53,110 bases of DNA from Treponema sp. (GTDB lineage: Bacteria > Spirochaetota > Spirochaetia > Treponematales > Breznakiellaceae): contig JAISQJ010000140.1 in assembly GCA_031274285.1 (NCBI GenBank), positions 1 to 53,110 on the forward strand. The letters are read 5' to 3'. Positions 15,153 to 24,925 of this stretch are shown piece by piece (position 1 is the first letter of the stretch; each line of letters starts with the position of its first letter). A program made the translations under genes and the position numbers. A model generated the notes under the pieces. The model made no database searches, was not told the origin of the DNA, and saw only the letters and a program-made list of their open reading frames with translations.

Positions 15153-16925
15153 ATGGTTTTTCGGTTTCTGCTTTTTCTGTGCTGCCTGCTTTTTTCCGGT
15201 CTTCCGGTTTTTGCCCAGTTGAACAGTATTGCGGGCGCGGCCGTCTCAAGCGCGGCGGCGGAACAGTTTCTTCTGGAAGCCGAAGGTTTACTGGAAGAAG
15301 AGCGTCGGGACGAAGCGCTGGCACTGCTGGAACGGGGGAGCGATTTTGCCGACCTGTCTTCGGATATTTCCTACCTCCTGGCCCGGGTCCGCTACCATGA
15401 ACAGTTTCCCCTGCCCAGCGTCCTGGAAGCCCTGGGCCGGGCCTTCACGGCGGACAGTTGGGGAACCTACTCCCCTTCCCAGGGCTATATGCTGGAAGCG
15501 GAGGTCCTGATCGGCCTGCGGAATTATGCCGGGGCCCTGCGGGCCCTTGACCGGGCGGAGGAGGCTTTCTCCCCGGCCCGTGCGGCGCCGCGGCCGGGAA
15601 ATGCCGCCGCGATCCAGGCCCCTGATCAGGCGGCGCTGCTGCGGCTCCTGGCCCTCAAGGGCCTTGCGGACCCGGTGGAATTCCGCCGCTTCCTGGGGCA
15701 AACCATGGATCGCTACCCCCGGGACCCCAGGCCCGTGGAGCAGCTTTTCCTATGGGCCCTGGACCGGCTGCCCGGCGGCGGGGATTCCCCGGAAGCGGAC
15801 CGGGCCCTTATGGACCTTGCCTTGCGGCGGCTCCCCTTCCTCTTGGATTCCTCCCCCCGCCTGGCCTATCTGGCGGCCCCCTTTATCCGGGATACCGAAG
15901 AGGCCCGGCGTCTGGTAGCCGCTTACCGGTCCCGGGGCGGGGCGGAGAAGGCTTCCCTCCCGGTAAGCCTCGATCTGGGACTTATCGGCGAGGAGCAGGC
16001 GGTAACAGAACTCTTTGACGGCCCGGCCCTTGACCGGGACCTTATCATCCGGGTCTGGAACCTGCTCAGGAGCGGGGAGGGCCGCGATAGCTTCCAACAG
16101 GAACTGCTGGGCTATTCGGGGCTCATCGGCGCCGACGCGGACAGGGACGGACGGAGCGAAGCACAGGCCCGTTATGCCGCCGGGGTCCTCCGTGAATACG
16201 TTGCGGACGCGGATCAGGACGGCCTTCCCGAATTGCGGATCATCTTTTCCGCCGGGGGAATCCCCGTCCGGGGGGAACAGGAGCTTGGGGGGCAAAAGAT
16301 TCACCTCCAATGGGAACGGTACCCCTCGGTGCTGGAGGCGGAACTGGAGGGCCTGGTTTACACCCCCGCTCCGGGAAGTTTCTTCTTTAGCCCTGTCCGC
16401 TTTACCCGGCTTACCGGCGGCGCGCCGGAAGGCGAATCCGGCCTATCCGGCGGTCGGGAAGCCCTCTACCCGGAGACGGATACCCGGCAGGCAAGGCTTA
16501 CGCCGAGAATCCTGGCCGCCTATGCCCGGTATATCACCCGGCCCAGCCTGGAATTCCCCGGCGCCCTTGAGCGCATCGAGCTGGAACAGGGCATTCCCGG
16601 CCGGGCGGAGGAAACACTCGACGGCAGGATCGTGTCTGTCACCGAGTTTAGCGGGGGGAAGGCCCGGCTCCAGCGGCTGGATATGGACCTGGACGGCCGG
16701 ATGGAAACGATCCGCTATTTCCGGGCCGCCGGGGATGACCCCCTGAATTTCGAAAGGATTCCGGAATTGATTGAAACCGATAGGGACCGGGATGGTTTAT
16801 ACGAGATAGGGGAACAGTTCCTCCCCGATGGTACGATACTTTACAGTTGGGATTCCGACGGGGACGGTATTCGGGATTATACGGAAATTCGAAAGGGGTC
16901 GCCAAACCACGATGCTGAACCATGA
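15153..16925 (+). CDS. Exported TPR-like protein, function unknown
   Basis: A 590-residue protein with a signal peptide (residues 1-21, ending VFAQ). The first third is helical with repeat-like segments (EGLLEEERRDEALALLERG), suggesting degenerate TPRs. The C-terminal part has Asp-rich calcium-loop-like motifs: DADRDGRSEA, DADQDGLPEL, DMDLDGRMET, DRDRDGLYE and DSDGDGIRD. These resemble thrombospondin type 3 or EF-hand-like loops. It starts three bases after the ftsH stop and overlaps the next gene. It is probably periplasmic or surface-exposed; no function is assigned. Confidence 0.8.
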   Translation: MVFRFLLFLCCLLFSGLPVFAQLNSIAGAAVSSAAAEQFLLEAEGLLEEERRDEALALLERGSDFADLSSDISYLLARVRYHEQFPLPSVLEALGRAFTADSWGTYSPSQGYMLEAEVLIGLRNYAGALRALDRAEEAFSPARAAPRPGNAAAIQAPDQAALLRLLALKGLADPVEFRRFLGQTMDRYPRDPRPVEQLFLWALDRLPGGGDSPEADRALMDLALRRLPFLLDSSPRLAYLAAPFIRDTEEARRLVAAYRSRGGAEKASLPVSLDLGLIGEEQAVTELFDGPALDRDLIIRVWNLLRSGEGRDSFQQELLGYSGLIGADADRDGRSEAQARYAAGVLREYVADADQDGLPELRIIFSAGGIPVRGEQELGGQKIHLQWERYPSVLEAELEGLVYTPAPGSFFFSPVRFTRLTGGAPEGESGLSGGREALYPETDTRQARLTPRILAAYARYITRPSLEFPGALERIELEQGIPGRAEETLDGRIVSVTEFSGGKARLQRLDMDLDGRMETIRYFRAAGDDPLNFERIPELIETDRDRDGLYEIGEQFLPDGTILYSWDSDGDGIRDYTEIRKGSPNHDAEP

Positions 16926-18753
16926 AAAACCCATACGCAGCCCTAACCGCTGGCTGCCCCTGCTGCTGCCCCTGGGCCTTTCATTCTTTTCCTGTCTAAG
17001 CCTTGAGACCCAGGAGAAACGGCTCTCCCCGCCCTGGAAGACCGCCGAGGAATACCGGCTGGAGGATATCCGCCGTTATGTAGAGCCCTCGCCTGCTCAG
17101 GCTATCCATTTGATCGGCATGTTCCGGTCCCGTTTTGGGGCCTCCGGCGATGATGCGGCCGAGCTGGAAAGTCTGGAAGCCAGGGCGGTGGAGAATCTCC
17201 GGGAAGCCCAGGCCAGGGCGGTGGCGGAGGAACGCTGGGACGATGCGGCCTCCCTGACCCGCTCCCTGGGGGCCCTGGGGATTTTGGTGGAAAATACCGG
17301 CATGGAGGCGGACTTTGTGCTGGCCGAGGCGAAAAAGCTCCTAAGGGAAGGCAACACCCTTTCGGGCTTCCTGGCCGCGGTCCGCAGCCACAACATGAGA
17401 CCCCTGGGCTTTGAGGATTCCCTGTTTTTCCTGAATGAGGCCGTGCGGGCCCGGCAGCGGCGGACCGCCGCCTTCTTCCTGGCCGCCGGTCAGGCCGCCG
17501 GGACCGTCCCCGAGGAATTGCAGGTCTATGCCCAGGGGCGGGACAGCCCCCAGGACATGATCAAGGGGGTGGTCACGGTGATTATTGACCGGGGCATCCG
17601 CATAGAGCGGGGCCGGGGCATTCCGGACCGGGTGCTGGGTTCCGCCTTCTTCGTTGACTCCTCCGGACTCCTCATTACCAACTACCATGTCATTGCCAGC
17701 GAGGTGGACCCCAAGTACGAAGGCTTCTCCCGCATGACCATCCGTTTGGGGGATTCCACCAGTTCCCGAATCCCCGCCCGGGTTATCGGCTGGGACAAGG
17801 CCCTGGACCTGGCCCTGATCAAGGCGGAGTTCAGCCCGGAATACGTTTTTTCCGTGGTGGACCGGGTGATCCCCCAGGTAGGGGATTCGGTGCTGGCCAT
17901 CGGTTCCCCCGGCGGCCTGGAGAAGACCGTGACCATGGGGATCGTCTCCGCCCTCAGCCGGCGTTTCCTGCAGATTGGGGACGTGATCCAGATCGACGCC
18001 GCGGTGAACCACGGCAATTCCGGCGGCCCCGTGGTGGATACCTCGGGCCGGCTGGTGGGCATTGTCTTTGCCGGCATCGATCAGTACCAGGGACTTAACT
18101 TCGCGGTCCCTGCGGAGCGTCTTGCCGCAGCCCTGCCGGCCATGGTGAAGGGCGGTAAGGCGGAACGCCCCTGGCTGGGACTCACCGTGGCGGAAACCGG
18201 CGGCGGCGCGGAGATCATCTACACCGCCCCCCTTACCCCCGCCTCGGATCAGCAGATCCCCGAAGGGGCCTATATCGGGACTATCAACAGCCGGCGGATA
18301 CAGGCCCCCCAGGGCCTCCTGATCCCCGCGCTCCAGGACATCCTGTTTCAGGCGCGGCCGGGGGAATTGGTAGCCCTGGAGACCGCCGGGCGGGACGGGA
18401 CTCTCCAGGGGCGGTATATCCTGATGACCGCCCCCCGGCCGGAGCTTCCCCTGGCCGAGGCCGCCAGGCTGGACAGCCGTGAGCGCATGGCGGCCCCCCT
18501 CTTCGGCCTGGTCCTGGCCCCCACGGTGGGCAAGTCCTTTTCCCCCTCCTACCTGGTAAAGAAGGTGGTCCGGGGCTCCATTGCCGACGAAGCGGGGCTT
18601 TCCGAGGAGGACCCCGTGTCCATCCGGGGCTTCAGGGTCGAGGAAAAGGACGGCTACGTGCTCATGGAGATAAACGTCAAGAAACGCCGGACCGGCTACA
18701 TGGAAACCACCATGCAGCTTCCGGCCTTGTTGGATTCACCGGACACCCTGTAG
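16912..18753 (+). CDS. HtrA/DegP-like serine protease, lipoprotein
   Basis: A 613-residue trypsin-fold protease likely acting in the periplasm. The N-terminus has a hydrophobic segment ending FFSC (lipobox-like, near residue 25). After about 210 residues of helical sequence comes the S1C domain: GSAFFVDSSGLLITNYHVIA (His), ALDLALIKAE (Asp) and NHGNSGGPVVD (Ser). Downstream regions resemble one or two PDZ domains. ATG 16912 overlaps the previous gene by 14 bases; in-frame starts further upstream would place the signal peptide internally. The long helical N-terminal domain is unusual for DegP. Confidence 0.87.
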   Translation: MLNHEKPIRSPNRWLPLLLPLGLSFFSCLSLETQEKRLSPPWKTAEEYRLEDIRRYVEPSPAQAIHLIGMFRSRFGASGDDAAELESLEARAVENLREAQARAVAEERWDDAASLTRSLGALGILVENTGMEADFVLAEAKKLLREGNTLSGFLAAVRSHNMRPLGFEDSLFFLNEAVRARQRRTAAFFLAAGQAAGTVPEELQVYAQGRDSPQDMIKGVVTVIIDRGIRIERGRGIPDRVLGSAFFVDSSGLLITNYHVIASEVDPKYEGFSRMTIRLGDSTSSRIPARVIGWDKALDLALIKAEFSPEYVFSVVDRVIPQVGDSVLAIGSPGGLEKTVTMGIVSALSRRFLQIGDVIQIDAAVNHGNSGGPVVDTSGRLVGIVFAGIDQYQGLNFAVPAERLAAALPAMVKGGKAERPWLGLTVAETGGGAEIIYTAPLTPASDQQIPEGAYIGTINSRRIQAPQGLLIPALQDILFQARPGELVALETAGRDGTLQGRYILMTAPRPELPLAEAARLDSRERMAAPLFGLVLAPTVGKSFSPSYLVKKVVRGSIADEAGLSEEDPVSIRGFRVEEKDGYVLMEINVKKRRTGYMETTMQLPALLDSPDTL

Positions 18754-18764
18754 AATAGGTTTCT

Positions 18765-20570
18765 ATGGTCCAACCCCAATACATCCGGAATTTCTGTATC
18801 ATTGCCCATATCGATCACGGCAAGTCTACCCTGGCGGACCGTCTGATTCAAAAGACCCACCTGGTGGAGGACCGGAATTTCCAGGATCAGATTCTGGACA
18901 ACATGGACATAGAGCGGGAGCGGGGGATCACCATCAAGAGCCAGGCGGTGACCCTTCCCTACACCGCGGCCGACGGGCACGCCTACGAGCTTAACCTGGT
19001 GGATACCCCCGGTCATGTGGACTTTAGCTACGAGGTGTCCCGGGCCATCAGCTCCTGCGAGGGGGCCCTGCTCCTGGTGGACGCCACCCAGGGGGTACAG
19101 GCTCAGACCCTTTCCAATATGTACCTGGCCCTGGAACACAATTTAGAAATTGTGCCGGTGATCAACAAGATAGACATGCAGGCCGCCGATGTGGAGGGCG
19201 CCAAAAGGCAGATAGAAAAGGACCTGGGCCTTGATCCCCGGGGGGTCCTCCTGGTTTCCGCCCGGCTGGGAACCGGCGTCGACGAGCTGTTCGAGGCCAT
19301 TGTCAGCCGTTTCCCCGCCCCCGCCGGACTGAACGACGCCCCCCTGCGGGCCCTGATCTTTGACTGCCACTACGATCCCTACCGGGGGGTGGTGGTGCAC
19401 CTGCGGATCTTCGACGGCAGCATCCGGCGGGGCATGAAGATCAGCTTTATGTCCAACAACTCGATCTACGAGGTGGAGGAGGCGGGGGTCTTTAAGCTTG
19501 CCCTGATCGAAACCGAAGAGCTTTCCGCGGGCAGTGTGGGCTACATCATCGCCGGGGTAAAGACCGTCGCCGATGTGCGGGTCGGGGACACGGTGACCGG
19601 CGCGGACAGGCCCTGTGAAAAAAGCCTGCCGGGGTTCCGGGAGGTAAAGCCCGTGGTCTTTTCCTCGATTTACCCCATGGACTCCAACGATTATGAAGAA
19701 CTGCGGGTAAGCATGGAAAAGCTCAAGCTTAACGACGCTTCCCTGATCTACGAAAAGGATTCTTCGGCGGCCCTGGGCTTTGGTTTCCGCTGCGGCTTCC
19801 TGGGGCTCCTCCACCTGGAGGTGATCCAGGAGCGGCTGGAGCGGGAGTTCGGCCAGTCGGTGATATTTACCGCCCCCTCGGTAAAGTACCGGGTGAAGCT
19901 GCGGGGGGCCGAAGAAATAGAGGTGGATAACCCCGGCGACTACCCCGACGAGGGCCGCATCGAGGGGGCCCAGGAGCCCTATATCCGCGCCTCGGTCATA
20001 AGCCCTGCGGCCTACCTGGGGAACATCATGAACCTGTGCCAGGAAAAGCGGGGGGTCCAGACCAACATGAGCTACCTGGACGAAAAGCGGGTGGAGCTTG
20101 TCTACGACATGCCCCTGGCGGAGGTACTTTTTGATTTTTACGATAGGCTCAAGAGTATCAGCCGGGGTTACGCCTCCTTCGATTACGATATTACCGGCTA
20201 CAAGCCCACGGAACTGGCCAAGCTGGATATTCTGCTTAACGGCAAGGCGGTGGATGCCCTGTCCTGCCTGGTATTCCGAGGGAACGCCCAGGACCGGGCC
20301 CGTTTTATATGCGAGCGGCTGCGGGACGAGATTCCCCGGCAGCAGTTCAAGATTCCCATCCAGGGGGCCCTGGGCAGCCAGATCATCGCCAGGGAAACGG
20401 TGAACGCCCTGCGTAAGGACGTGCTGGCCAAATGCTACGGCGGGGACATAACCCGTAAGCGCAAGCTCCTGGAAAAGCAAAAAGAGGGGAAGAAGCGGAT
20501 GAAGACCGTGGGGGAGGTGGAGCTTCCCCAGAGCGCCTTCCTGGCGGTATTAAAAACCAAGGACGAATGA
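18765..20570 (+). CDS. lepA: Elongation factor 4 (LepA)
   Basis: A 601-residue translational GTPase that acts on stalled or mis-translocated ribosomes. G1 is AHIDHGKST (14-22), G2 lies in RERGITIKSQ, G3 is DTPGHVDF and G4 is NKID. The C-terminal domain unique to LepA ends with RKRKLLEKQKEGKKRMK and a short tail. Full length. It closes the plus-strand block and converges on a minus-strand gene. Confidence 0.97.
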   Translation: MVQPQYIRNFCIIAHIDHGKSTLADRLIQKTHLVEDRNFQDQILDNMDIERERGITIKSQAVTLPYTAADGHAYELNLVDTPGHVDFSYEVSRAISSCEGALLLVDATQGVQAQTLSNMYLALEHNLEIVPVINKIDMQAADVEGAKRQIEKDLGLDPRGVLLVSARLGTGVDELFEAIVSRFPAPAGLNDAPLRALIFDCHYDPYRGVVVHLRIFDGSIRRGMKISFMSNNSIYEVEEAGVFKLALIETEELSAGSVGYIIAGVKTVADVRVGDTVTGADRPCEKSLPGFREVKPVVFSSIYPMDSNDYEELRVSMEKLKLNDASLIYEKDSSAALGFGFRCGFLGLLHLEVIQERLEREFGQSVIFTAPSVKYRVKLRGAEEIEVDNPGDYPDEGRIEGAQEPYIRASVISPAAYLGNIMNLCQEKRGVQTNMSYLDEKRVELVYDMPLAEVLFDFYDRLKSISRGYASFDYDITGYKPTELAKLDILLNGKAVDALSCLVFRGNAQDRARFICERLRDEIPRQQFKIPIQGALGSQIIARETVNALRKDVLAKCYGGDITRKRKLLEKQKEGKKRMKTVGEVELPQSAFLAVLKTKDE

Positions 20571-20631
20571 GGGGCTATATTCCCGCCGATCTGCATACCC
20601 CTCCGTCACGGATATTGGGATTCCGATAGCG

Positions 20632-22311
20632 TTAACATTCTTTTAGGCTAAGGTCCAGCAGCTTTATAAAGGGGTCGATTTCCGTCCTCACCCGTTTTAG
20701 GAAGGAGATATCCGTTGCCGGCGGCCGGCGGCCGCCGGTTGCGGCGCATTCGGGAAAATGGGCCCAGAGGTAATCGCAATAATCAAGGAGTCCCTCCAAT
20801 TCCCCGGCGCCTTGTTCCCCCCGGAGAATTTCCCGCAGTGTTGTTAAGGCCCCCCGCTCGTTTTGGATAAATTCCCTGAGCCGCCGGGCTTTGGCCGCGT
20901 CGTACCCGGCTCCCGCCGGGGGGCTGCTGCCTCCACCGGATCCCGAGTTTAGGAGCAGGGCCGCCTCCTCCGCTTGCAGGGTAGGAAGCCCCAGGGGGAG
21001 GCCGGAGCCCCAAATGTCCCAAAGCCGGGGCCGGCCGGCGAACTCCCGCTCAAAGAGATCCCGGTAGTTCCGCATGGCCCCGTCGCTTAACACGGCCTGC
21101 CCCGATTTTGAGAGTCCCGCCAGGCCCCGGCCCGCCGCGGCCTGGTTGAGGATGCTCTTAAACCGGTTCTGCCCCCGGAGCTTTTCTTTATGCCCCGGCG
21201 TGGAGCGGGCGTGGTAACTGTCCAGGGTAAAAGAAAAATCTATGCCGCAGAGGATCACCGGCCCCCCGGTTAAGCTAAGGGCCGCGGCCGCTGCGGCCAG
21301 GCCCACGGAGCCCAGGGGCGGGAACGTTTCCGGGAGGAATACGGTCAGGCGGGTAAAGAGATTCAGATCTGTCCAGGGGGTAAAAAAAAGATAGCGGGGG
21401 CCCTCCAGGACTTCCGCGGCGGCCGGGAGCGCGGAAAGGTCCATGGCCAGGGGCACGGCCCAGCCCCTTAGGCCGATAAAATCCCGCAGGTTCCAGTGCT
21501 GACATTCCAGGGCAAAAACCAGGTCCGGCCTAAGGTTGCGGGCTTTGAGATTGGGCAGCGCCGTGTCCACGCAGAGGATGCGGAAGGGTCTTTTTTCCCG
21601 GATCCGGGGAAAAAGGCTGTCCAGAAAGGGGTCCAGGGAAGGTCCCGCCCCCAGGACCAGGACGGGGTCCCGGCCGAAGGAGAGGGCGGCGCATGAAGGA
21701 CAGCGGGGGATCAGGGCCAGGTTGCGGATGAAATTTCCGGCATAGCGCCGCCCCAGCTTTACCAGGGTCATGGCATTGCCCCAGTCCGCGGCAATAAAAC
21801 CCCGGAGGGCCTCCGCCAGGGCGGCGTAATGTTCACGGTAAAGCTGCCAGCCCCCGGAGATGCGCAGGACCTCCACCCGGCGGAAACGGCGGCTCCCCCA
21901 GCGCCGCCGCACCGTCCCGCAGATCCGCTCCAGTCCTTCCCCGCCGCCTGCCGCCGCTCCCGCCTTTACCGGAGCGCCTATCGGCACCTCCATCATACAG
22001 AACCGGGGCTTGGAGAGGAGGGAGGGGATGAGGCTGCAACCGTCTTCGTTCAGGGACAGGACCAAGAGTTCCCGGTCCGCTTCCACGCCGAGAACCGCCG
22101 AGTCAGGCTCCCCTGTTTCGATCCGTTCCAAAAGCCGGGGCAATCCGTAGCCGAAAAGAGGGGAAGGGCAGAGGTACAGGGTTCCGTCCCGCGGGGGTGC
22201 GGCTTCGACGGCCCGTTCCCCCTGGGCCACGGGGTCCACCAGGGAGAGCAGGGTTTTTCCCCCGTGGGAAACAGATACCCCCCGCTGCGCCTTTACCCGG
22301 CGGGGAGGCAT
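20632..22311 (-). CDS. DUF115/MptE-like protein (motility-associated Maf family)
   Basis: A 559-residue protein of the DUF115 family. The core from about residue 215 contains VLGAGPSLDPFLDSL, ILCVDTALPNLKARNLRPD, FALECQHWN, and GGPVILCGIDFSFT, typical of the MptE-like fold. Relatives called motility accessory factors transfer nonulosonic acids to flagellin. Spirochaetes have periplasmic flagella, so a role in flagellin glycosylation is plausible but not shown by the context. No clear ribosome binding site is seen before the ATG. It follows a PpiC-type gene by 31 bases. Confidence 0.8.
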   Translation of the reverse strand: MPPRRVKAQRGVSVSHGGKTLLSLVDPVAQGERAVEAAPPRDGTLYLCPSPLFGYGLPRLLERIETGEPDSAVLGVEADRELLVLSLNEDGCSLIPSLLSKPRFCMMEVPIGAPVKAGAAAGGGEGLERICGTVRRRWGSRRFRRVEVLRISGGWQLYREHYAALAEALRGFIAADWGNAMTLVKLGRRYAGNFIRNLALIPRCPSCAALSFGRDPVLVLGAGPSLDPFLDSLFPRIREKRPFRILCVDTALPNLKARNLRPDLVFALECQHWNLRDFIGLRGWAVPLAMDLSALPAAAEVLEGPRYLFFTPWTDLNLFTRLTVFLPETFPPLGSVGLAAAAAALSLTGGPVILCGIDFSFTLDSYHARSTPGHKEKLRGQNRFKSILNQAAAGRGLAGLSKSGQAVLSDGAMRNYRDLFEREFAGRPRLWDIWGSGLPLGLPTLQAEEAALLLNSGSGGGSSPPAGAGYDAAKARRLREFIQNERGALTTLREILRGEQGAGELEGLLDYCDYLWAHFPECAATGGRRPPATDISFLKRVRTEIDPFIKLLDLSLKEC

Positions 22312-22342
22312 GACGCGTGGCCGGAGGGGATCGTATCCCGTA

Positions 22343-23845
22343 TCAGTTCATAAGGTAACGGCGGTAGGTATCCCAAAACTGGTCCTTCAATTTAGGACTC
22401 TGGGTAAAGAAGGTCTGGATATTGCCGGCGGCGTTGAGAAGGGCGTACTGAAAGCTAAGCTTCAGGTTTTCGGCGTCCTCCTCCCCGATCTCCGTTTCTT
22501 CCAGGGGTAAAAAGAGCAGTACCTGATCCCCCAACACCAGGGGTTCGGAAATCTGGCCCAGGGGAGTGGAGAAGGCGGTCAGCCAGAAGCTGTCGTTTAC
22601 CGCGAAATTCGAGAGCGCCGCCTGGCTGAAGCCCTCGATAACGGCAAGCCGGGGGAGGAAATCCTGGTTGCCATAGTTTACGGCCAGGGGGCCGAAGCTG
22701 AATTTTTCGAGTTCCGCTTCCTCAAGGGCGGCCGTGAATCCCTCGCTGGCGGCCCTGGCCCGCAGTTCCTCCGCCTTGTGGATAAAGTAGTCGTCCATCC
22801 GGCCCCGTTCAAAGAGCAAAATGTAAGACCGGATTTTTTCTACCTGGGAAGGATCGTTGGTATCGACAGGGATGGGATCCTCCTCCGCCCGGAAGAACAC
22901 CCAGGTTTCCCCGGTATTGATCAAATCGCTTACCTCACCCTTTCTCAGGGCCAGAATCCTGTTCCGGTCCGCCTCTTCCCTGACGGTGGCCGCCAGTTCA
23001 TAGGCCATCTGGATACCCGTATCCCCCCCCCGGTCGGCATAGGTATCCTGGGATTGATTCCGGGCGGCATCCTCAAAACTGGAGGTCCCGTCCCGAACCG
23101 TGGCGAGGATCTGCCGGGCCTCCCGTTCACCGGATGTAATGGTGATTTGGGAAAAGTGGATGGACAGGAAGAGGGCGGAATTCTGGATCGCAAAGGCGGT
23201 GACCTCCTCCTCCGGGTAGTCTTTAAGGTTAAAGGCGGTCCCCTCGAAACGGCGCTGGGGGGAAGCCATGGCGGTTACAAATGCATCTTCCCCCGCGGGT
23301 TTCAGAATTTCGTACTGATCGTTTTCGTATTTTTCGGCGGCCATGCTTTCTTTGACCTCCCGCCACAGGGCCATTCGCTCGGCATCGTTCATCCGGCGGT
23401 AGCTGGTCAGGTAACGGAGGGCCACTTCCCGGTCAACCAGGTCCTTAGGCGGCTCATAGCCGGCCTTCTTCATCTCCTGGAGGACCGCCGTATGGACCAC
23501 CGCGGCCTGGTAGGAGCTCTGCCATATCTGGTAGTTTACGAGAAAAGCGTCATCGGCGCTGAAGCTTCCCTGCATCTGCCTGGTGTAATAATCATGCATC
23601 TGGGCGAAGTAGTTCCCCGGTCGGTAGGTTATGGGTACCTTTTCGTAATAGCCGAAGGTAAGGTCCGCGTTTAAGCCCCCGGATCCGGGCCCGAAGGCGG
23701 GAACAAAGACAAAAGCGACGATAACGATGATCAGAATCACCACGGTTCCGATAAAAATACCGGGATTTGTCTTGAACCGGCGGACAAGCTCCGATTTTAC
23801 CGAATCTTCCTCCCGAATCGGCTGCTTTTTCACCTTATCTGTCAT
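22343..23845 (-). CDS. Membrane-anchored SurA/PrsA-type foldase with parvulin domain
   Basis: A 500-residue protein with a basic N-terminus and a transmembrane anchor at about residues 32-50 (VVILIIVIVAFVFVP). A SurA-N-like helical region follows, then a parvulin-type PPIase domain at about 230-330 (IHFSQITI, ARQILATVRDGTSSFEDAA, LRKGEVSDLINT), then a helical C-terminal region. This is the PpiD/SurA/PrsA architecture, assisting folding of exported proteins. ATG 23845 is chosen because GAGGTG lies 9 bases upstream. A candidate promoter, TAGACC-18-TATGCT, is at 23890-23919 on the minus strand. Confidence 0.82.
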   Translation of the reverse strand: MTDKVKKQPIREEDSVKSELVRRFKTNPGIFIGTVVILIIVIVAFVFVPAFGPGSGGLNADLTFGYYEKVPITYRPGNYFAQMHDYYTRQMQGSFSADDAFLVNYQIWQSSYQAAVVHTAVLQEMKKAGYEPPKDLVDREVALRYLTSYRRMNDAERMALWREVKESMAAEKYENDQYEILKPAGEDAFVTAMASPQRRFEGTAFNLKDYPEEEVTAFAIQNSALFLSIHFSQITITSGEREARQILATVRDGTSSFEDAARNQSQDTYADRGGDTGIQMAYELAATVREEADRNRILALRKGEVSDLINTGETWVFFRAEEDPIPVDTNDPSQVEKIRSYILLFERGRMDDYFIHKAEELRARAASEGFTAALEEAELEKFSFGPLAVNYGNQDFLPRLAVIEGFSQAALSNFAVNDSFWLTAFSTPLGQISEPLVLGDQVLLFLPLEETEIGEEDAENLKLSFQYALLNAAGNIQTFFTQSPKLKDQFWDTYRRYLMN

Positions 23846-23934
23846 AAACAACCACACCTCGCCCCTGGTTTTTGCCTACTGCGGCTTTGAGCATACCACG
23901 ACCGGGGGAGGACGGTCTAGCCCGCGGCAAAGGT

Positions 23935-24540
23935 TCAGGGGTTCTGAAACCCAAGGTCCAGGGAAAGCAGCTTGCGCCTTGAAGTGATTAAATCCGTAAG
24001 TTCGGTACACATATCAAGGTCTACCGACCGGGCAATGGGCAGGACGTATTTTTCCGTTTCCTCACAGTACCTTTGAATGAAAGCCCGTTCCGTATTCAAC
24101 CCCAGGCCCAGGGCAATCATGTTGCTAATCCGGTCCGCGCACTTTATAAGCTTTGCGTTCAAACTGCCCCACTGGTAGATTCTGCGGAGGAATTCGGGTT
24201 TTTCCTCCCCACTCCGCCGGGTCACTTCCATCACCAGATCGTAAACCGCCGGGCCGTCGGCGTCGGCGTTCTTGAGCAGATTGATATCGAAATCTTCCAG
24301 GTCTTCAATAAGATCGTGGGTAAGGGCGGCCTTATGCAATACGGGGCTGACATATCCGTAGTCGATGAGAATCGCCCTGGTTTCCACCTGGTGGCGGAAC
24401 TGATTGCCGCTGGACTTCCTGGCCTTGGGGATCAGCATAGTCGCCAAGGCCACATAGGGGGCGGTCACCATGTTTGCGAGTATCTGACGTTTTTCATCGG
24501 TCATCAGCATAATAGTGCGATCATAGATAGCGGTTTTCAT
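23935..24540 (-). CDS. RelA/SpoT-type HD domain protein
   Basis: A 201-residue protein consisting mostly of an HD domain like the hydrolase half of RelA/SpoT: FRHQVETRAILIDYG (His), HKAALTHDLIED (the HD pair) and AKLIKCADRISNMI (distal Asp). There is no synthetase or TGS domain, so it may be a small alarmone hydrolase or a hydrolase of another nucleotide. ATG 24540 is used; a second Met 12 residues later is possible because neither has a strong ribosome binding site. Monocistronic, converging on no neighbour. Confidence 0.75.
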   Translation of the reverse strand: MKTAIYDRTIMLMTDEKRQILANMVTAPYVALATMLIPKARKSSGNQFRHQVETRAILIDYGYVSPVLHKAALTHDLIEDLEDFDINLLKNADADGPAVYDLVMEVTRRSGEEKPEFLRRIYQWGSLNAKLIKCADRISNMIALGLGLNTERAFIQRYCEETEKYVLPIARSVDLDMCTELTDLITSRRKLLSLDLGFQNP

Positions 24541-24570
24541 GGGAAAGTACAAGGCTCTGAAAAGGGTATA

Positions 24571-24600
24571 TTGACCGCCCCGGCGGCGGCCCGCTATACT
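24571..24600 (+). promoter_or_regulatory. Promoter of tRNA-Pro
   Basis: TTGACC (24571-24576), 18 bases, TATACT (24595-24600), with the tRNA beginning 11 bases later. The spacer is GC-rich. Confidence 0.7.
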
Positions 24601-24610
24601 TCCGGCAATC

Positions 24611-24684
24611 CGGGAAGTAGGTTAGTTGGCTATACCGCCAGGTTCGGGACTTGGAGGTCGCGGGTTCAAATCCCGCCTTCCCGA
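24611..24684 (+). tRNA. tRNA-Pro (CGG anticodon)
   Basis: A 74-base cloverleaf. CGGGAAG and CTTCCCG form the acceptor stem with discriminator A. The anticodon stem CCAGG/CTTGG encloses TTCGGGA, giving CGG, which reads CCG. The T arm is CGGGTTCAAATCCCG. CCA is not encoded; a T6 run follows at once. Confidence 0.93.
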
Positions 24685-24725
24685 TTTTTTGCCCTATCGG
24701 ATGCGCGGATCGGTGTTTACTAACA

Positions 24726-24770
24726 AAAAAAACCGCCGGAGGCGGTTTTTTACGGGAGCGACGGGGCTTG
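24726..24770. repeat. 45-bp direct repeat, copy 1 (tRNA-Asp 3' end remnant plus terminator)
   Basis: Identical to 24926-24970, exactly 200 bases away. It holds an AACCGCC-GGA-GGCGGTT hairpin flanked by A and T runs (works as a terminator on either strand, here for tRNA-Pro). It also holds the last 18 bases of the minus-strand tRNA-Asp, though no tRNA continues beyond them. Confidence 0.85.
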
Positions 24771-24925
24771 CCTTCCAGTCGCAGACTTCCTGTCTGCTCC
24801 TTGCAGGCGCCTCCGCCCCCTGCCGGCGGTATCAACCGCCTTTTCCTCGCATTCGCTCGGCGGGGGCTCCGTTTCAAGCCCCCTAAAGCTTTTTTCCCAT
24901 TGGAGCCCCTGAAGGGGCCTCCAAC
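24771..24925. other. Spacer between the two tRNA-Asp-end repeats
   Basis: No gene is seen. GC-rich sequence with a TTGGAG/CTCCAA hairpin at about 24900-24924 and a TTCAAGCCCC stretch (about 24873-24883) that repeats the tRNA-Asp T-arm in the opposite orientation. Confidence 0.5.
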
